Shown here: in pieces, positions 35,201-43,141 of the stretch
How the letters are laid out: each line of letters opens with the position of its first letter
How positions within the stretch are numbered: position 1 is the stretch's first letter
Made by a program: the position numbers and the translations under genes
The notes under the pieces: generated by a model
What the model was told of the DNA's origin: nothing
Seen by the model: only the letters and a program-made list of their open reading frames with translations
The model's database searches: none
Assembly: GCA_030605475.1 (NCBI GenBank)
Contig: JAUWIG010000050.1
Location: 1-64,000, forward strand
From: Planctomycetota bacterium
Lineage (GTDB): Bacteria; Planctomycetota; Phycisphaerae; Sedimentisphaerales; Anaerobacaceae
Direction of reading: 5' to 3'
DNA: 64,000 bases

Positions 35201-37061
35201 TGCCACAGGGAATTTCACAACCGGTGTATGTGACCGAGATTATTATATCGTTGCTGCCGATGCAATGAACGGCATCAAGGTTTCTGTTGCCGCCACCGAT
35301 CAGAGACTGACCATTAAAGAACAGTCTCGCCTCACCTGCCGCAAGGCCGTCTACTGTGGTGTCGCCTGGATTGAACTCGACCACGTTAGCGGCATAGGCA
35401 TAAAACGAGTTGCTGCCGAACAATGCACCATAAAGGGTTGATAAGAGGACATTGCCGTTATCAAGGACACAAAACGCATCGACATTGTAGTTTCCGTTGA
35501 TGAAATCCTCCCGTTGCAGGAACATAGTTGCGGTGACCGGGCCGTCGACGAAGTCACCAGTTGCCTCAGCCAGGTCGGTGGAGTCGATGCTAAGCGTACC
35601 GCCTACCGTCTCATTCACGTATGTTGAGAGGATGATAGTTTCTTCCTCCGCCACCGCTGTCGTCGTCGTGAAACTCCACACCACACCGGTGGTCGTACCA
35701 TTGGCATTGACCTCGTCAATTCGCCAGTAATAAGTTGTATCCTCAGTCATCGTAGCGGGGTCATAGGTGGTTGAGGTCTGGTTGCCCTGGAACGTACCCG
35801 GACTGCTCGTGCCGAAATAGACATCGTGTGATGTTGCACCGGAACCAGCAGTCCAGCTCAAATCTGCTGTTGTATTTACGTTTGTCGCCCCGTTGGCCGG
35901 GCTTGGATTGCTCGCCTGGTCGGGTGGTGGAGGTGGTGCCTCCGATTCGGTCGTAAAGCTCCAGACGTCACCGGTGGTTGTGCCCTGGGCATTGACCTCG
36001 TCGATACGCCAGTAGTAGGTGGTATCGTTAGCCATAGTGCCGGGGTCATAGGTGGTTGAAGTCTGGTTGCCTTTGGACTCACCTGAATCCGGCGTAGAAT
36101 CAGTGCCGAAATACACATCGTGCGACGTCGCACCGGAGCCAGCGGTCCAACTCAAATCTGCTGTTGTGCTTACATTTGTAGCAGTGTTGGCCGGGCTTGG
36201 ATTGCTCGCCTGACCAGGAGGCCCAGGCGGTGCCCCGATGACGTGGACAGCGTCGACCCAGGCATCTCCACCAAAGAGGGTATCTCGGTCGGCGTATAGA
36301 GTTGCCGTGTCGCTCACAGGGTCATACTCGACAACGTCACCTTTTCTAAAGGACAGGCCGCCGATAGATGAGTTGTATCCGGTTGACAGTATTAGCTTGC
36401 CGTCCTTAATACTTACCCCGGTGAGATCTGCGTTGTTCCCGAAGAGATTATGGTCGAGATACAGGCTTGCAGAGATATCAGCACAGTTGCTGGAAGTTAG
36501 GTCGCCTGTTATCTCGATGAGGTCGCTGCGGTTGTACGTGTTGCCGCTGCCACAGGGAATTTCACAACCAGTGTATTGAACTGAGATTATTATGTCGTTA
36601 CTGCCGATGTAATGAACGGCATCAACGCCTTTTTGGCCGCCACCGATCAGAGACTGGCCATTAAAGAACAGTCTTGCCTCACCTGCCGCAAGGCCGTCTA
36701 CTGTGGTGTCACCTGGATTGAACTCGACCACGTTAGAGCCATAGGCAAACAACGAGTTGCTGCCGAATCTTGCACCATAAAGGGTTGATAAAAGGACATT
36801 ACCGTTATCAAGGACACAAAGCGCATTGACATTGTAGTTTCCGTTGAGGAAATCCTCCCGTTGCAGGAACATAGTTGCGGTGACCGGGCCGTCGACGAGG
36901 TCTCCACTTGCCTCGGCCAGGTCGGTGGAGTCGATGCTAAGCGTACCGCCTACCGTCTCATTCGCATATGTTGAGAGGATGATAGTTTCATCGGCCGCAG
37001 CGCCGCTGACCATACCCAACACTAAAACAAACGAAATTAGACATACCAATTTTTTACACAT
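32217..37061 (-). CDS. Secreted multidomain pectate lyase with duplicated N-terminal domain and Fn3-like repeats
   Basis: This is a 1614-residue exported protein. The ATG giving MCKKLVCLISFVLVLGMVSGAAA is preceded by GAGGAGA, and cleavage is likely after AAA. An unknown beta-rich domain (ETIILSTY...VDAVHV) occurs twice, at about residues 25-278 and 474-728. Two Fn3-like modules lie between the copies and five follow (to ~1200), each with the pattern QASNPSPANGAT...DLSW-AGS..SHDVYFGT...YYWRIDE.N..GTTTG.VWSFTT. Residues ~1200-1560 are a PL1-like parallel beta-helix (AFPGAEGFGADTIGGRGG, ITIAGQTSPGG, ILDHCSMSWATDENVD). The C terminus has Asp-rich calcium-type repeats (DSDDDGMPDDWE, DRDSDGYTNIEEY), often seen as a sorting or docking segment. 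It should act on pectin outside the cell. Confidence 0.9.
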   Translation of the reverse strand: MCKKLVCLISFVLVLGMVSGAAADETIILSTYANETVGGTLSIDSTDLAEASGDLVDGPVTATMFLQREDFLNGNYNVNALCVLDNGNVLLSTLYGARFGSNSLFAYGSNVVEFNPGDTTVDGLAAGEARLFFNGQSLIGGGQKGVDAVHYIGSNDIIISVQYTGCEIPCGSGNTYNRSDLIEITGDLTSSNCADISASLYLDHNLFGNNADLTGVSIKDGKLILSTGYNSSIGGLSFRKGDVVEYDPVSDTATLYADRDTLFGGDAWVDAVHVIGAPPGPPGQASNPSPANTATNVSTTADLSWTAGSGATSHDVYFGTDSTPDSGESKGNQTSTTYDPGTMANDTTYYWRIDEVNAQGTTTGDVWSFTTESEAPPPPPDQASNPSPANGATNVNTTADLSWTAGSGATSHDVYFGTSSPGTFQGNQTSTTYDPATMTEDTTYYWRIDEVNANGTTTGVVWSFTTTTAVAEEETIILSTYVNETVGGTLSIDSTDLAEATGDFVDGPVTATMFLQREDFINGNYNVDAFCVLDNGNVLLSTLYGALFGSNSFYAYAANVVEFNPGDTTVDGLAAGEARLFFNGQSLIGGGNRNLDAVHCIGSNDIIISVTYTGCEIPCGSGNTYDRGDLVEITGDLTSSNCDDVSASLYFDHNLFGSSANLSGACVKDDGKLILSTDYNSSIGGVSFRKGDLVEYDPSTGTATLYADRDTLFGGEAWVDAVHVVTIPGQASNPNPADEATGVAIDAVLSWEAGDWADSHDVYLGTNYDSVADADHSSPEFMGNQTATSYDPDLQYNTTYYWSVDEIDETNVWPGPVWSFTTLSAPGQAGDPSPDDGITEVSINENLSWTAGSGATSHDVYFGTSSPPAFIHNQTATTYDPGTMNAGTTYYWRIDEKNEAGTTTGVVWSFTTLPLPGQASSPSPANGATDVSISADLSWTAGSDTDSHDVYFGTDSMPDSGEFQGNQAGTTFDPGTMAYNTTYYWRIDEVNAGGTTTGNVWSLTTEEPPPPPGQAGNPSPSNGATDVDIEADLSWSAGSGATSHDVYFGTDSTPDSTEFKGNQAGTTYDPGTMAYETTYYWRIDEVNAAGTTTGSVWSFTTEEPQPPGQASSPSPSHQAGSVSVNANLLWSAGSGATSHDVYFGTDSTPDSGESKGNQTSTTYDPGTMDYETTYYWRIDEKNAYGTTTGDVWSFTTRPEGPVMAFPGAEGFGADTIGGRGGTVIKVTNRNDDGAGSFREACEASGPRIVVFEVSGTISLSEGIDITDPYITIAGQTSPGGICIKNWPLEVRSHDIVIRHMRFRPGTGGGGTDVRVEAVHNRGEGGAFYNVILDHCSMSWATDENVDMGGDATDLTLQRCIISEGLYEAGFEGHHSCGFLDNNGNTDITIHHCIFAHNDERNPRIHGGLVDFRNNIVYDFHSWCGSIGHYGGGNAIYLNWVGNYVKNGPEGSTKYSVGLRGDNECYLGVYVDDNIGPYRPDGTGDEWLVVNNPDLADEQATSPYDVPSVTTDSVFDVYDDVLADCGATLPQQDSVDERIIDDVLNGTGGFIDNPSEVGGWPNLSGGSPPTDSDDDGMPDDWETARGLNPDVDDSAGDRDSDGYTNIEEYINGIPW

Positions 37062-37934
37062 AATAGTTCTCCTCAAAAAATATTATCAAAATTTCCGCAA
37101 GATATACGGTTTCAATACTGTTTCTCACAAATACTTTTCTTCATTCCTCCATCTTTGATTTTCACCTCCTTTCTCCCCCAAAGTGTTAAATTTTTACTCA
37201 CATTCAATCCAAAACCAAACATTTAACCGTGTATCTTGCACACTACGAACATAGTATTTTGAGTAAAGACTTTGGGCACACTTGCTGGATTGCTTCAAAC
37301 AACTATCTCGATTTATCATGCTATGCTCCCCCGCCCCATGGGAGACACATAGCTTACCTAAGATGTCATGACAATGCCTTATACGTTTTTAGTATGACAA
37401 TCAAGATACGCAACGTTGGAAATGCATCTCCTCACATCCGTCATCCATTACAAGCTACAAAGGCGTCTTTTTCTTTTTAACTACTTTAACCCTAATAATT
37501 GCCTCAATCTATACAGCCTATTTTCTATGTCAAGTAGAAAAATTTAATTTTCTGGCCGTAATCTTACGCCAGTATCCCATCGAATAAAACCAGCGGCATT
37601 TCCTGCAAACTTATAACCCCTTATAGTGAAGGAGGTTATAATTGCCTCACTCGCTTAAACCTTCGTCTCGCCCTGCTGCTGAAGAATTTCCGTTTCTTTT
37701 TTTCAAAATTCCCTCCTTGCCTGTGACGACCGTATGACACGGTTTTCGAAAAAAGGCTTACCGCAAAATTTTTGCAATACCTGTGGTCCGACTGCCGTCC
37801 AATCAGCTAAAACCAAATATTAAAAGCCGTTATTGACGAAACAGGGCTGTTCGATTATCTTAACTACCTGGAAATGCCCCTTCGAGAAATTAGAATAGCA
37901 ACGGGTAGCAAAACTTTTTAGCGAGACTCTTACA
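37062..37934. other. Gene-poor region between the pectate lyase gene and aspS
   Basis: No convincing gene is seen. It holds the upstream region of the pectate lyase gene and a strong hairpin at 37611-37641. TTGACG (37833-37838) and TATCTT (37856-37861), 17 bp apart, are a weak candidate promoter for aspS. Short open frames without start codons (for example 37813-37921, reading ...VIDETGLFDYLNYLEMPLREI) could be remnants of a decayed gene. Confidence 0.5.
37611..37641. other. Strong hairpin with an embedded Shine-Dalgarno-like sequence
   Basis: TTATAACC-CCTT pairs with AAGG-A-GGTTATAA around loop ATAGTG, with one bulged A. The right arm contains AAGGAGG, a full match to the anti-Shine-Dalgarno, followed by a TTG-initiated frame of about 31 codons. 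No function is assigned. Confidence 0.5.
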
Positions 37935-39749
37935 ATGCTTAAAAGAACACATAATTGCGGCCAACTTCGGCTTGAAGACGCCGGCAAAAAGGTGACTTTG
38001 GCCGGCTGGGTACATTCCTATCGCGACCACGGCAATTTGATATTCATCGACCTGCGTGATAAAGAAGGCCTGACCCAATTAGTTTTTAATCCCGAAACTC
38101 AGCCCGAAGCCCACAAGCTGGCAGAGACAGCCCGCCACGAATGGGTAATAGCCGCCAAAGGAGTGATTCAGCCGCGAAGCGAAGGTATGGAAAACCCGAA
38201 ACTGCCAACCGGCCAAATCGAAGTCTCTGTACAGCAACTGGAAATCCTAAATCGCTCCAAGACCCCGCCGTTTGAAATCGAAAACGCCCAAAAGACAAAC
38301 GAGGAGCTCCGACTCACAACCCGGTATATCGACCTGCGTCGGCCTGAAATGCAGCGGAAACTACACACACGCCATCGGGTAACCAAACTTGTGCGGGACT
38401 ACTTCGACCGACTGGGCTTCTGGGAGATTGAAACGCCGATGTTAGCCAAGAGCACGCCGGAAGGTGCAAGGGACTTTCTCGTGCCCAGTAGACTGCACAA
38501 GAACTGTTTCTATGCCCTGCCGCAATCACCACAACTGTTTAAGCAGATTCTAATGATAAGCGGCATCGATAAATACTTCCAGATAGTGCGGTGCTTCCGC
38601 GATGAAGACCCCCGCGCGGACCGACAGGCTGAATTTACACAGATAGATGTCGAGATGAGCTTCGTCGATAGTAATGATGTTATCGGCGTCCATGAAAATC
38701 TAATAGCAAAAATCTGGAAAGGGATTCTGGACGTAGACGTGGTGGCACCGATGCGGCGAATAAGCTACAAAGATGCGATTGACCATTACGGCACTGATAG
38801 GCCGGACTTACGCTTCGATATGAAGCTCAAAAATATATCCGATATCGCAAAACAAAGCAGCTTCAAAGTATTTACTTCAGCTATTGAAAAAGGTGGGATA
38901 GTAAAAGGGCTTTGCGCACCAGGCGGCGATAAATATTCCAGAAGTGATATTGAAAAAACACTGACCGAATTTGTCGGCGACTATGGTGCAAAAGGGTTAG
39001 CGTGGCTCAAGGCCAAAAAAGAAAACGAAAAACTGACGCTGGCCGGCAGTATCGCCAAGTTCTTCAGCGCCGAGCAGCTACAGCAGATAATCGAACGCTT
39101 CGACGCAAAAGAGGGTGATTTGCTTTTGTTTGTCGCTGATGATGAAAAAACAACCAACAAGGCGTTAGCGCCGCTGCGCTGCAAACTGGCTAAAGAACTG
39201 AAGCTATACGATGAAAAAAGCTTCGACTTTGTCTGGGTGGTGGACTTTCCACTGTTTGAGTGGAATGAGGACGAAAAGCGTTACGACTCACTGCACCACC
39301 CGTTCACCGCACCTGTACAGGAGGACTTGGACAAACTCGATAGCGACCCTGCCAATATTCGTTCACAGGCCTACGATATTGTCATCAACGGCTCAGAGGT
39401 TGGGGGCGGCAGTATTCGTATCCACAATCCAAAAATCCAGCAAAAGGTCTTTGAGCTGCTCAAAATCTCAAAGAAGCAGGCACAGCAGCGGTTCGGCTTC
39501 TTTTTAAAGGCCTTAGAATACGGTGCTCCACCACACGGCGGAATAGCACTGGGTCTCGACAGATTGGTTATGCTGCTTACCGGAACGAACAATATCAGGG
39601 ACGTTATCGCCTTCCCGAAAACCCAGCGGGGCCAGTGCCTCTTAACCGATGCGCCGAGTGAAGTGAACCAGAGACAGCTCGACGAGCTGAACCTCAGAAC
39701 GCAAAAGCACCTGCACGCAATCGAGCAGAAACCAGATGAGCAAAAGTAA
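37935..39749 (+). CDS. aspS: Aspartyl-tRNA synthetase
   Basis: A class II synthetase of 604 aa, the usual bacterial AspRS size. An N-terminal OB fold (MLKRTHNCGQLRLEDAGKKVTLAGWVHSYRDHGNLIFIDLRDKEG) binds the anticodon. Motif 2 is FRDEDPRADRQAEFTQIDVEMSF, the bacterial GAD insert domain lies in the middle, and motif 3 is GLDRLVMLLTG. The segment DVIAFPKTQRGQCLLTDAPSEV is the bacterial C-terminal signature. It may be discriminating or non-discriminating; sequence reading does not decide. A histidine kinase gene follows 86 bp downstream. Confidence 0.97.
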   Translation: MLKRTHNCGQLRLEDAGKKVTLAGWVHSYRDHGNLIFIDLRDKEGLTQLVFNPETQPEAHKLAETARHEWVIAAKGVIQPRSEGMENPKLPTGQIEVSVQQLEILNRSKTPPFEIENAQKTNEELRLTTRYIDLRRPEMQRKLHTRHRVTKLVRDYFDRLGFWEIETPMLAKSTPEGARDFLVPSRLHKNCFYALPQSPQLFKQILMISGIDKYFQIVRCFRDEDPRADRQAEFTQIDVEMSFVDSNDVIGVHENLIAKIWKGILDVDVVAPMRRISYKDAIDHYGTDRPDLRFDMKLKNISDIAKQSSFKVFTSAIEKGGIVKGLCAPGGDKYSRSDIEKTLTEFVGDYGAKGLAWLKAKKENEKLTLAGSIAKFFSAEQLQQIIERFDAKEGDLLLFVADDEKTTNKALAPLRCKLAKELKLYDEKSFDFVWVVDFPLFEWNEDEKRYDSLHHPFTAPVQEDLDKLDSDPANIRSQAYDIVINGSEVGGGSIRIHNPKIQQKVFELLKISKKQAQQRFGFFLKALEYGAPPHGGIALGLDRLVMLLTGTNNIRDVIAFPKTQRGQCLLTDAPSEVNQRQLDELNLRTQKHLHAIEQKPDEQK

Positions 39750-39835
39750 CGGCTGCGCCCAAAACCAAAGCGATGAATGGCGAAAAAGATAAAAAATTTG
39801 CTTAAACTTCTCGCACGAAAATAGGTTCTGATTTT

Positions 39836-41446
39836 ATGCGAAAGTATATACATCGTATTTATCATAAGATTTTGGTGTTTTTGCACTTATCGCCTCTTTC
39901 ATTGGCGGAAAAGTGCAGGATTGCGTTCGGGGCAGCGGTAATTTTGGTACTGGCTTTAGCACTTCTTCTGCCATACATCTGGATGGGGCAACTTACAAAA
40001 AAGGCTACCCTTGATGCAGGGCGGGCCAAAGCTGAGACGCTGCTCAATCGGCACTTTCAACTAAAAGATACCAGCGAAACAGCCCTTGCACCATTAGACA
40101 ATACCGGAGCAGCGCTGGATGTGAACGACCACAAGATACGCTGGATTCGTTTCACAGAGGAAGAAGAAAGCCAACTCCAGCAGTTAACCAAAGAGCAGAA
40201 AGAGATGATTGAATCTCTAAAAGACCGGGAGGACAGAGATGATAATATCCTTTTGGCGAAAAAAAACGGTATTTTTCACAGCAACTATGTGCGAATTTTC
40301 AGGGCGACTGATAGCTGTATAAGCTGCCATAATCCGCAGGGGTCCGCCAGCGCTTTTGGGCGCAACGAGCCGATAGGGGCTGTCGTTATACAAAGGCCCG
40401 CCGGCGAAATCAGCAAAATAATCCTTATCAATCGTCTCTGGATAACCGTCGCTGGACTAATCGCCGGCACCGGGGCTATCGTTGCATTCTATTGGATTAC
40501 ACAGAGAGTAATATTGCGGCCTATCCGACAGCTTAGGGCTATGGCAAACAACGTCGCTGAGGGAAATCTCAATATCAGAAGCAATATAAAGACACGGGAT
40601 GAATACGAAAAGCTCGCAAATGCCTTTAACCACATGCTCGATGGCCTGCAAGGGACACAGGGGAAACTACGACAGGCAAATATACAGCTCGACAACAAAA
40701 TTGCTGAGCTTTCCGAGAGAAATATTGAACTGTTCAAGGCCAACAAAGTAAAGGGCGAATTCCTGGCCAACATCTCACACGAGTTCAGAACACCGCTAAA
40801 CGCCATACTGGGCTTTGCCGAAATACTGCGGGAAAAGCCACAACTGCTAAAAAGCGACAAAGGACGAAGGTACGCACAGAACATTATCACCAGCGGACAA
40901 AGACTCTTAAATATGATTAACGACCTGCTCGAGCTGGCAAAGACCGAGGCGGGCAAAATGAAACTGCACGTAGAAAAAACCAACATCTCGGAATTATGCA
41001 GGGCATTGGTGGCGTCTTTTTCAGAGATGACAAGAAAGAAGAAAATCAAGGTCAAACTAACCGCCGATGATAATATTCCTGAACTTATGACAGATGCCGG
41101 TAAGGTACAGCAGGTACTGTATAACTTTCTAAGCAATGCGGTAAAGTTCACGCCGCAGCGCGGCAGGATCGAAATTCAAGCCACTATGCCGGATGAAAAG
41201 ACAGTGCGGTTAGCGGTCAGCGATACCGGCTGCGGCATCGCCGAGCCTGACAAGAAAAAGATATTCGAGAAATTCCGGCAGGCTGACGGCTCTATAACCC
41301 GCCAATCGACCGGCAGCGGTCTTGGCCTTACTATCAGCAAAGAATTGACCGCTATGCTCGCGGGCAGCATTGGAATGGAAAGCGAGCCCGGTAAAGGCTC
41401 AACTTTCTGGCTCGATATACCTGTAATGCTCACAAAAGACGAGTAA
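39836..41446 (+). CDS. Membrane sensor histidine kinase with a c-type haem motif in the sensor domain
   Basis: At 536 aa: TM1 ~28-50, an extracytoplasmic sensor ~51-198, TM2 ~200-222, HAMP ~222-275 (PIRQLRAMANNVAEGNLN), then HisKA with NISHEFRTPLNA near residue 314. The ATPase domain carries the N box (QQVLYNFLSNAVKF), G1 (VSDTGCGIAE) and G2 (TGSGLGLTIS). In the sensor, near residue 161, is SCISCHNPQG, a CxxCH haem-attachment motif as in DUF3365-type sensors, suggesting redox, NO or gas sensing. AGG precedes the ATG by a long spacer. No response regulator lies adjacent, so the partner is elsewhere. An HPK with a degenerate haem site is the alternative. Confidence 0.88.
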   Translation: MRKYIHRIYHKILVFLHLSPLSLAEKCRIAFGAAVILVLALALLLPYIWMGQLTKKATLDAGRAKAETLLNRHFQLKDTSETALAPLDNTGAALDVNDHKIRWIRFTEEEESQLQQLTKEQKEMIESLKDREDRDDNILLAKKNGIFHSNYVRIFRATDSCISCHNPQGSASAFGRNEPIGAVVIQRPAGEISKIILINRLWITVAGLIAGTGAIVAFYWITQRVILRPIRQLRAMANNVAEGNLNIRSNIKTRDEYEKLANAFNHMLDGLQGTQGKLRQANIQLDNKIAELSERNIELFKANKVKGEFLANISHEFRTPLNAILGFAEILREKPQLLKSDKGRRYAQNIITSGQRLLNMINDLLELAKTEAGKMKLHVEKTNISELCRALVASFSEMTRKKKIKVKLTADDNIPELMTDAGKVQQVLYNFLSNAVKFTPQRGRIEIQATMPDEKTVRLAVSDTGCGIAEPDKKKIFEKFRQADGSITRQSTGSGLGLTISKELTAMLAGSIGMESEPGKGSTFWLDIPVMLTKDE

Positions 41447-41511
41447 CGCATCTCGTGAATCGTGAATAGTGAACCGAAGCACGAACAACGAATCGCAAAC
41501 CACGAACTAAT

Positions 41512-41539
41512 TTGACCCGCCCGGCATTTGTGGTATAAT
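41512..41539 (+). promoter_or_regulatory. Sigma-70-type promoter of coaD
   Basis: TTGACC and a consensus TATAAT are 16 bp apart, and the -10 is preceded by TGG, an extended -10. The ATG of coaD lies about 27 bp downstream. The upstream flank is a GAACxACGAAC-type word repeat. Confidence 0.75.
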
Positions 41540-41565
41540 GACCTTCTAAGGGAAAAGGTACACCA

Positions 41566-42057
41566 ATGGGTAAAAAATTTATAAGAGCGCTTTTTCCAGG
41601 TTCGTTCGACCCGATTACAAACGGACACCTGGATGTTATCAACCGCGGCATAAAGCTCTTTGACGAGCTTATCATCGCGGTCGGGCGAAGTCCCATTAAA
41701 AACCCACTCTTTACCCCCGAAGAGCGAGTGGAGATGATTGCAGAACTGGTAGCCGATATACCGGGCGTTTCGGTAGAAAGCTTTGATGGGCTGACGGTTA
41801 AATACGCCGCCAAAAAAAAGGCTGATGTCATCCTGCGTGGTTTGCGAAGTCTTACTGACATACACTACGAGCTTAAACTCGCTATGACCAACCGGTCTGT
41901 GGCTGGCATAGAAACCGTCTTTGTTATGACAAGTGAGCAGTATGGCTTTACCAGCTCAACCCTGATTCGCGAGGTGGCTACACTGGGCGGTGACGTCTCA
42001 AACCTGATTCCGAAAACTATCTATAATCGTCTGCAACAACGCCTTAAAAAGTCTTGA
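41566..42057 (+). CDS. coaD: Phosphopantetheine adenylyltransferase
   Basis: CoaD transfers AMP to 4'-phosphopantetheine in coenzyme A synthesis. At 163 aa it matches the family: ALFPGSFDPITNGHLDVI (T/HxGH nucleotidyltransferase motif), VGRSPIKNPLFTPEERVEMI, ILRGLRSLTDIHYE and the C-terminal SSTLIREVATLGGDVS. It has its own strong promoter immediately upstream. Confidence 0.97.
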   Translation: MGKKFIRALFPGSFDPITNGHLDVINRGIKLFDELIIAVGRSPIKNPLFTPEERVEMIAELVADIPGVSVESFDGLTVKYAAKKKADVILRGLRSLTDIHYELKLAMTNRSVAGIETVFVMTSEQYGFTSSTLIREVATLGGDVSNLIPKTIYNRLQQRLKKS

Positions 42058-42128
42058 GTTTTAAGCGTTGAGCGTTCAATTATAACCCAAAATTCAAAAC
42101 CAAAAAGTACTCAAACTGGAGTTTCGCT

Positions 42129-42494
42129 TTGTTTACAGTTAGTGTCGAAACAAACTTTCGTGCATCGCATCAATTGACCTTGCCGGACGGCTTAAAGGAG
42201 CCGTTGCACCAGCATAACTGGATGGTTGCCGCCGATGTCAGCAGCGACAAACTCAATAGTATGGGATTTGTTACGGATTTTCGCTGGCTCAAAGCAATGC
42301 TCGATAACATCATAGCTGAGTTTGGTGATATCCCACTGGACAGAATCAGTTATTTCCAGCGGAACAGTTCTTCAGCTGAAATGATAGCAAAATACATATA
42401 CGAAAAACTTGAGCCGAAACTGCCCAAAGCCGTTAAACTCAACCACATCAGGGTTGTTGAGGAGCCGGGCTGCTCGGCAAAATTCGGCAAATAG
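42129..42494 (+). CDS. 6-pyruvoyl-tetrahydropterin synthase / QueD family protein
   Basis: A 121-residue T-fold protein. Zinc ligands are visible as His in FRASHQL and HQH in EPLHQHNWMV. Also present are FVTDFRWLKAMLDNIIAEF and the closing IRVVEEPGCSAKF (family E-xx-x-x-A-x-F). The start is TTG, chosen because GGAG lies 8 bp upstream and the T-fold strand FTVSVETNF begins at once. The catalytic Cys normally four residues before the first His of the HGH motif is absent (KEPLH), so the reaction may differ from QueD. No other queuosine gene is nearby. Confidence 0.8.
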   Translation: MFTVSVETNFRASHQLTLPDGLKEPLHQHNWMVAADVSSDKLNSMGFVTDFRWLKAMLDNIIAEFGDIPLDRISYFQRNSSSAEMIAKYIYEKLEPKLPKAVKLNHIRVVEEPGCSAKFGK

Positions 42495-42523
42495 CAGAAT
42501 CATCCTGCAGTGAGTCTCCAAAT

Positions 42524-42556
42524 TTGACGATATTTTCAATTGGATTCTGGTATAAT
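42524..42556 (+). promoter_or_regulatory. Extended -10 promoter of mcsA
   Basis: TGGTATAAT (extended -10, TATAAT at 42551-42556) lies 20 bp before the mcsA start. TTGACG at 42524-42529 is 21 bp upstream of the -10, too far for a normal -35, so the promoter probably depends on the TG extension. Confidence 0.6.
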
Positions 42557-42576
42557 GTATGTAAAGGTTTAATTAT

Positions 42577-43074
42577 ATGCAATGTGAGAACTGTCAAAAA
42601 AATGAGGCGACTATCCATTTGACTGAGATTGTCGAGGGAGTGCGCACTGAAATGCATCTCTGTGAGCGCTGCGCCGCCGAGCAGGGTATAGCCGTCAAGA
42701 GTCAAATCCCTATAAATGAACTGCTTGGCAGTCTGCTTGCCTCCCAGCCGTCAGACGAGGAGCTGTTCGGCCTTTCGGATAAGGAACTCTCATGCCCACA
42801 CTGCGGCTTTACGCTGGAGCAATACCGCAAAGAAGGAGTCCTGGGCTGTCCCTATGATTATGAGGTCTTTGAGAAAGCGCTTCTACCGCTTATCAAAAAA
42901 ACTCACGATGGCAAAACGACCCACTGCGGCAAAGTGCCCTCAAAAATGTCGGAGGATGCAAAAAAGCAGATAGAGCTCTCAAACCTGCGTCAACAACTGG
43001 AAACCGCGGTGCAAAGCGAAGATTACGAACTGGCAGCCAAGCTGCGGGACAAAATAAAGAAGCGTGAAACGTGA
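42577..43074 (+). CDS. mcsA: McsA-like protein with UVR motif (activator of McsB)
   Basis: At 165 aa it contains paired zinc-binding cysteines (CENCQKNEATIHLTEI...LCERCAAEQ; CPHCGFTLEQYRKEGVLGCPYDYEVF) and a C-terminal UVR motif (LRQQLETAVQSEDYELAAKLRDKIKK). McsA activates the arginine kinase McsB, whose gene follows directly. In Firmicutes the pair marks proteins for ClpCP and belongs to the CtsR stress regulon; no CtsR or ClpC gene is in this window. AAAGG lies 9 bp upstream of the ATG. Confidence 0.92.
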   Translation: MQCENCQKNEATIHLTEIVEGVRTEMHLCERCAAEQGIAVKSQIPINELLGSLLASQPSDEELFGLSDKELSCPHCGFTLEQYRKEGVLGCPYDYEVFEKALLPLIKKTHDGKTTHCGKVPSKMSEDAKKQIELSNLRQQLETAVQSEDYELAAKLRDKIKKRET

Positions 43075-43076
43075 AG

Positions 43077-43113
43077 GAACCCCATTTTGTAATAAGCCGC
43101 AAAATGGGAACTA
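43077..43113. repeat. TTTTGC-family hairpin between mcsA and mcsB
   Basis: CCCATTTTG (43081-43089) and CAAAATGGG (43100-43108) form a perfect 9-bp stem, flanked by GGAAC and GAACT. It starts three bases after the mcsA stop and ends 29 bp before the mcsB ATG. Same family as the ftsK and lptB-def copies. Confidence 0.8.
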
Positions 43114-43141
43114 TGAAGAGTATAGCAGAAGAGATGAGAGT

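Noticed and set aside
33292-36579. Several frames opposite the pectate lyase gene
   Set aside because: They arise from the repetitive codon pattern of the Fn3-like modules and duplicated domains on the other strand.
37229-37480. 83-codon frame upstream of the pectate lyase gene
   Set aside because: No Shine-Dalgarno, unusual composition, and it lies in the likely promoter region of the divergent gene.
43064-43141. N-terminal extension of mcsB
   Set aside because: It runs through the hairpin repeat and lacks homology. The ATG at 43142 has a Shine-Dalgarno and begins the conserved McsB sequence.
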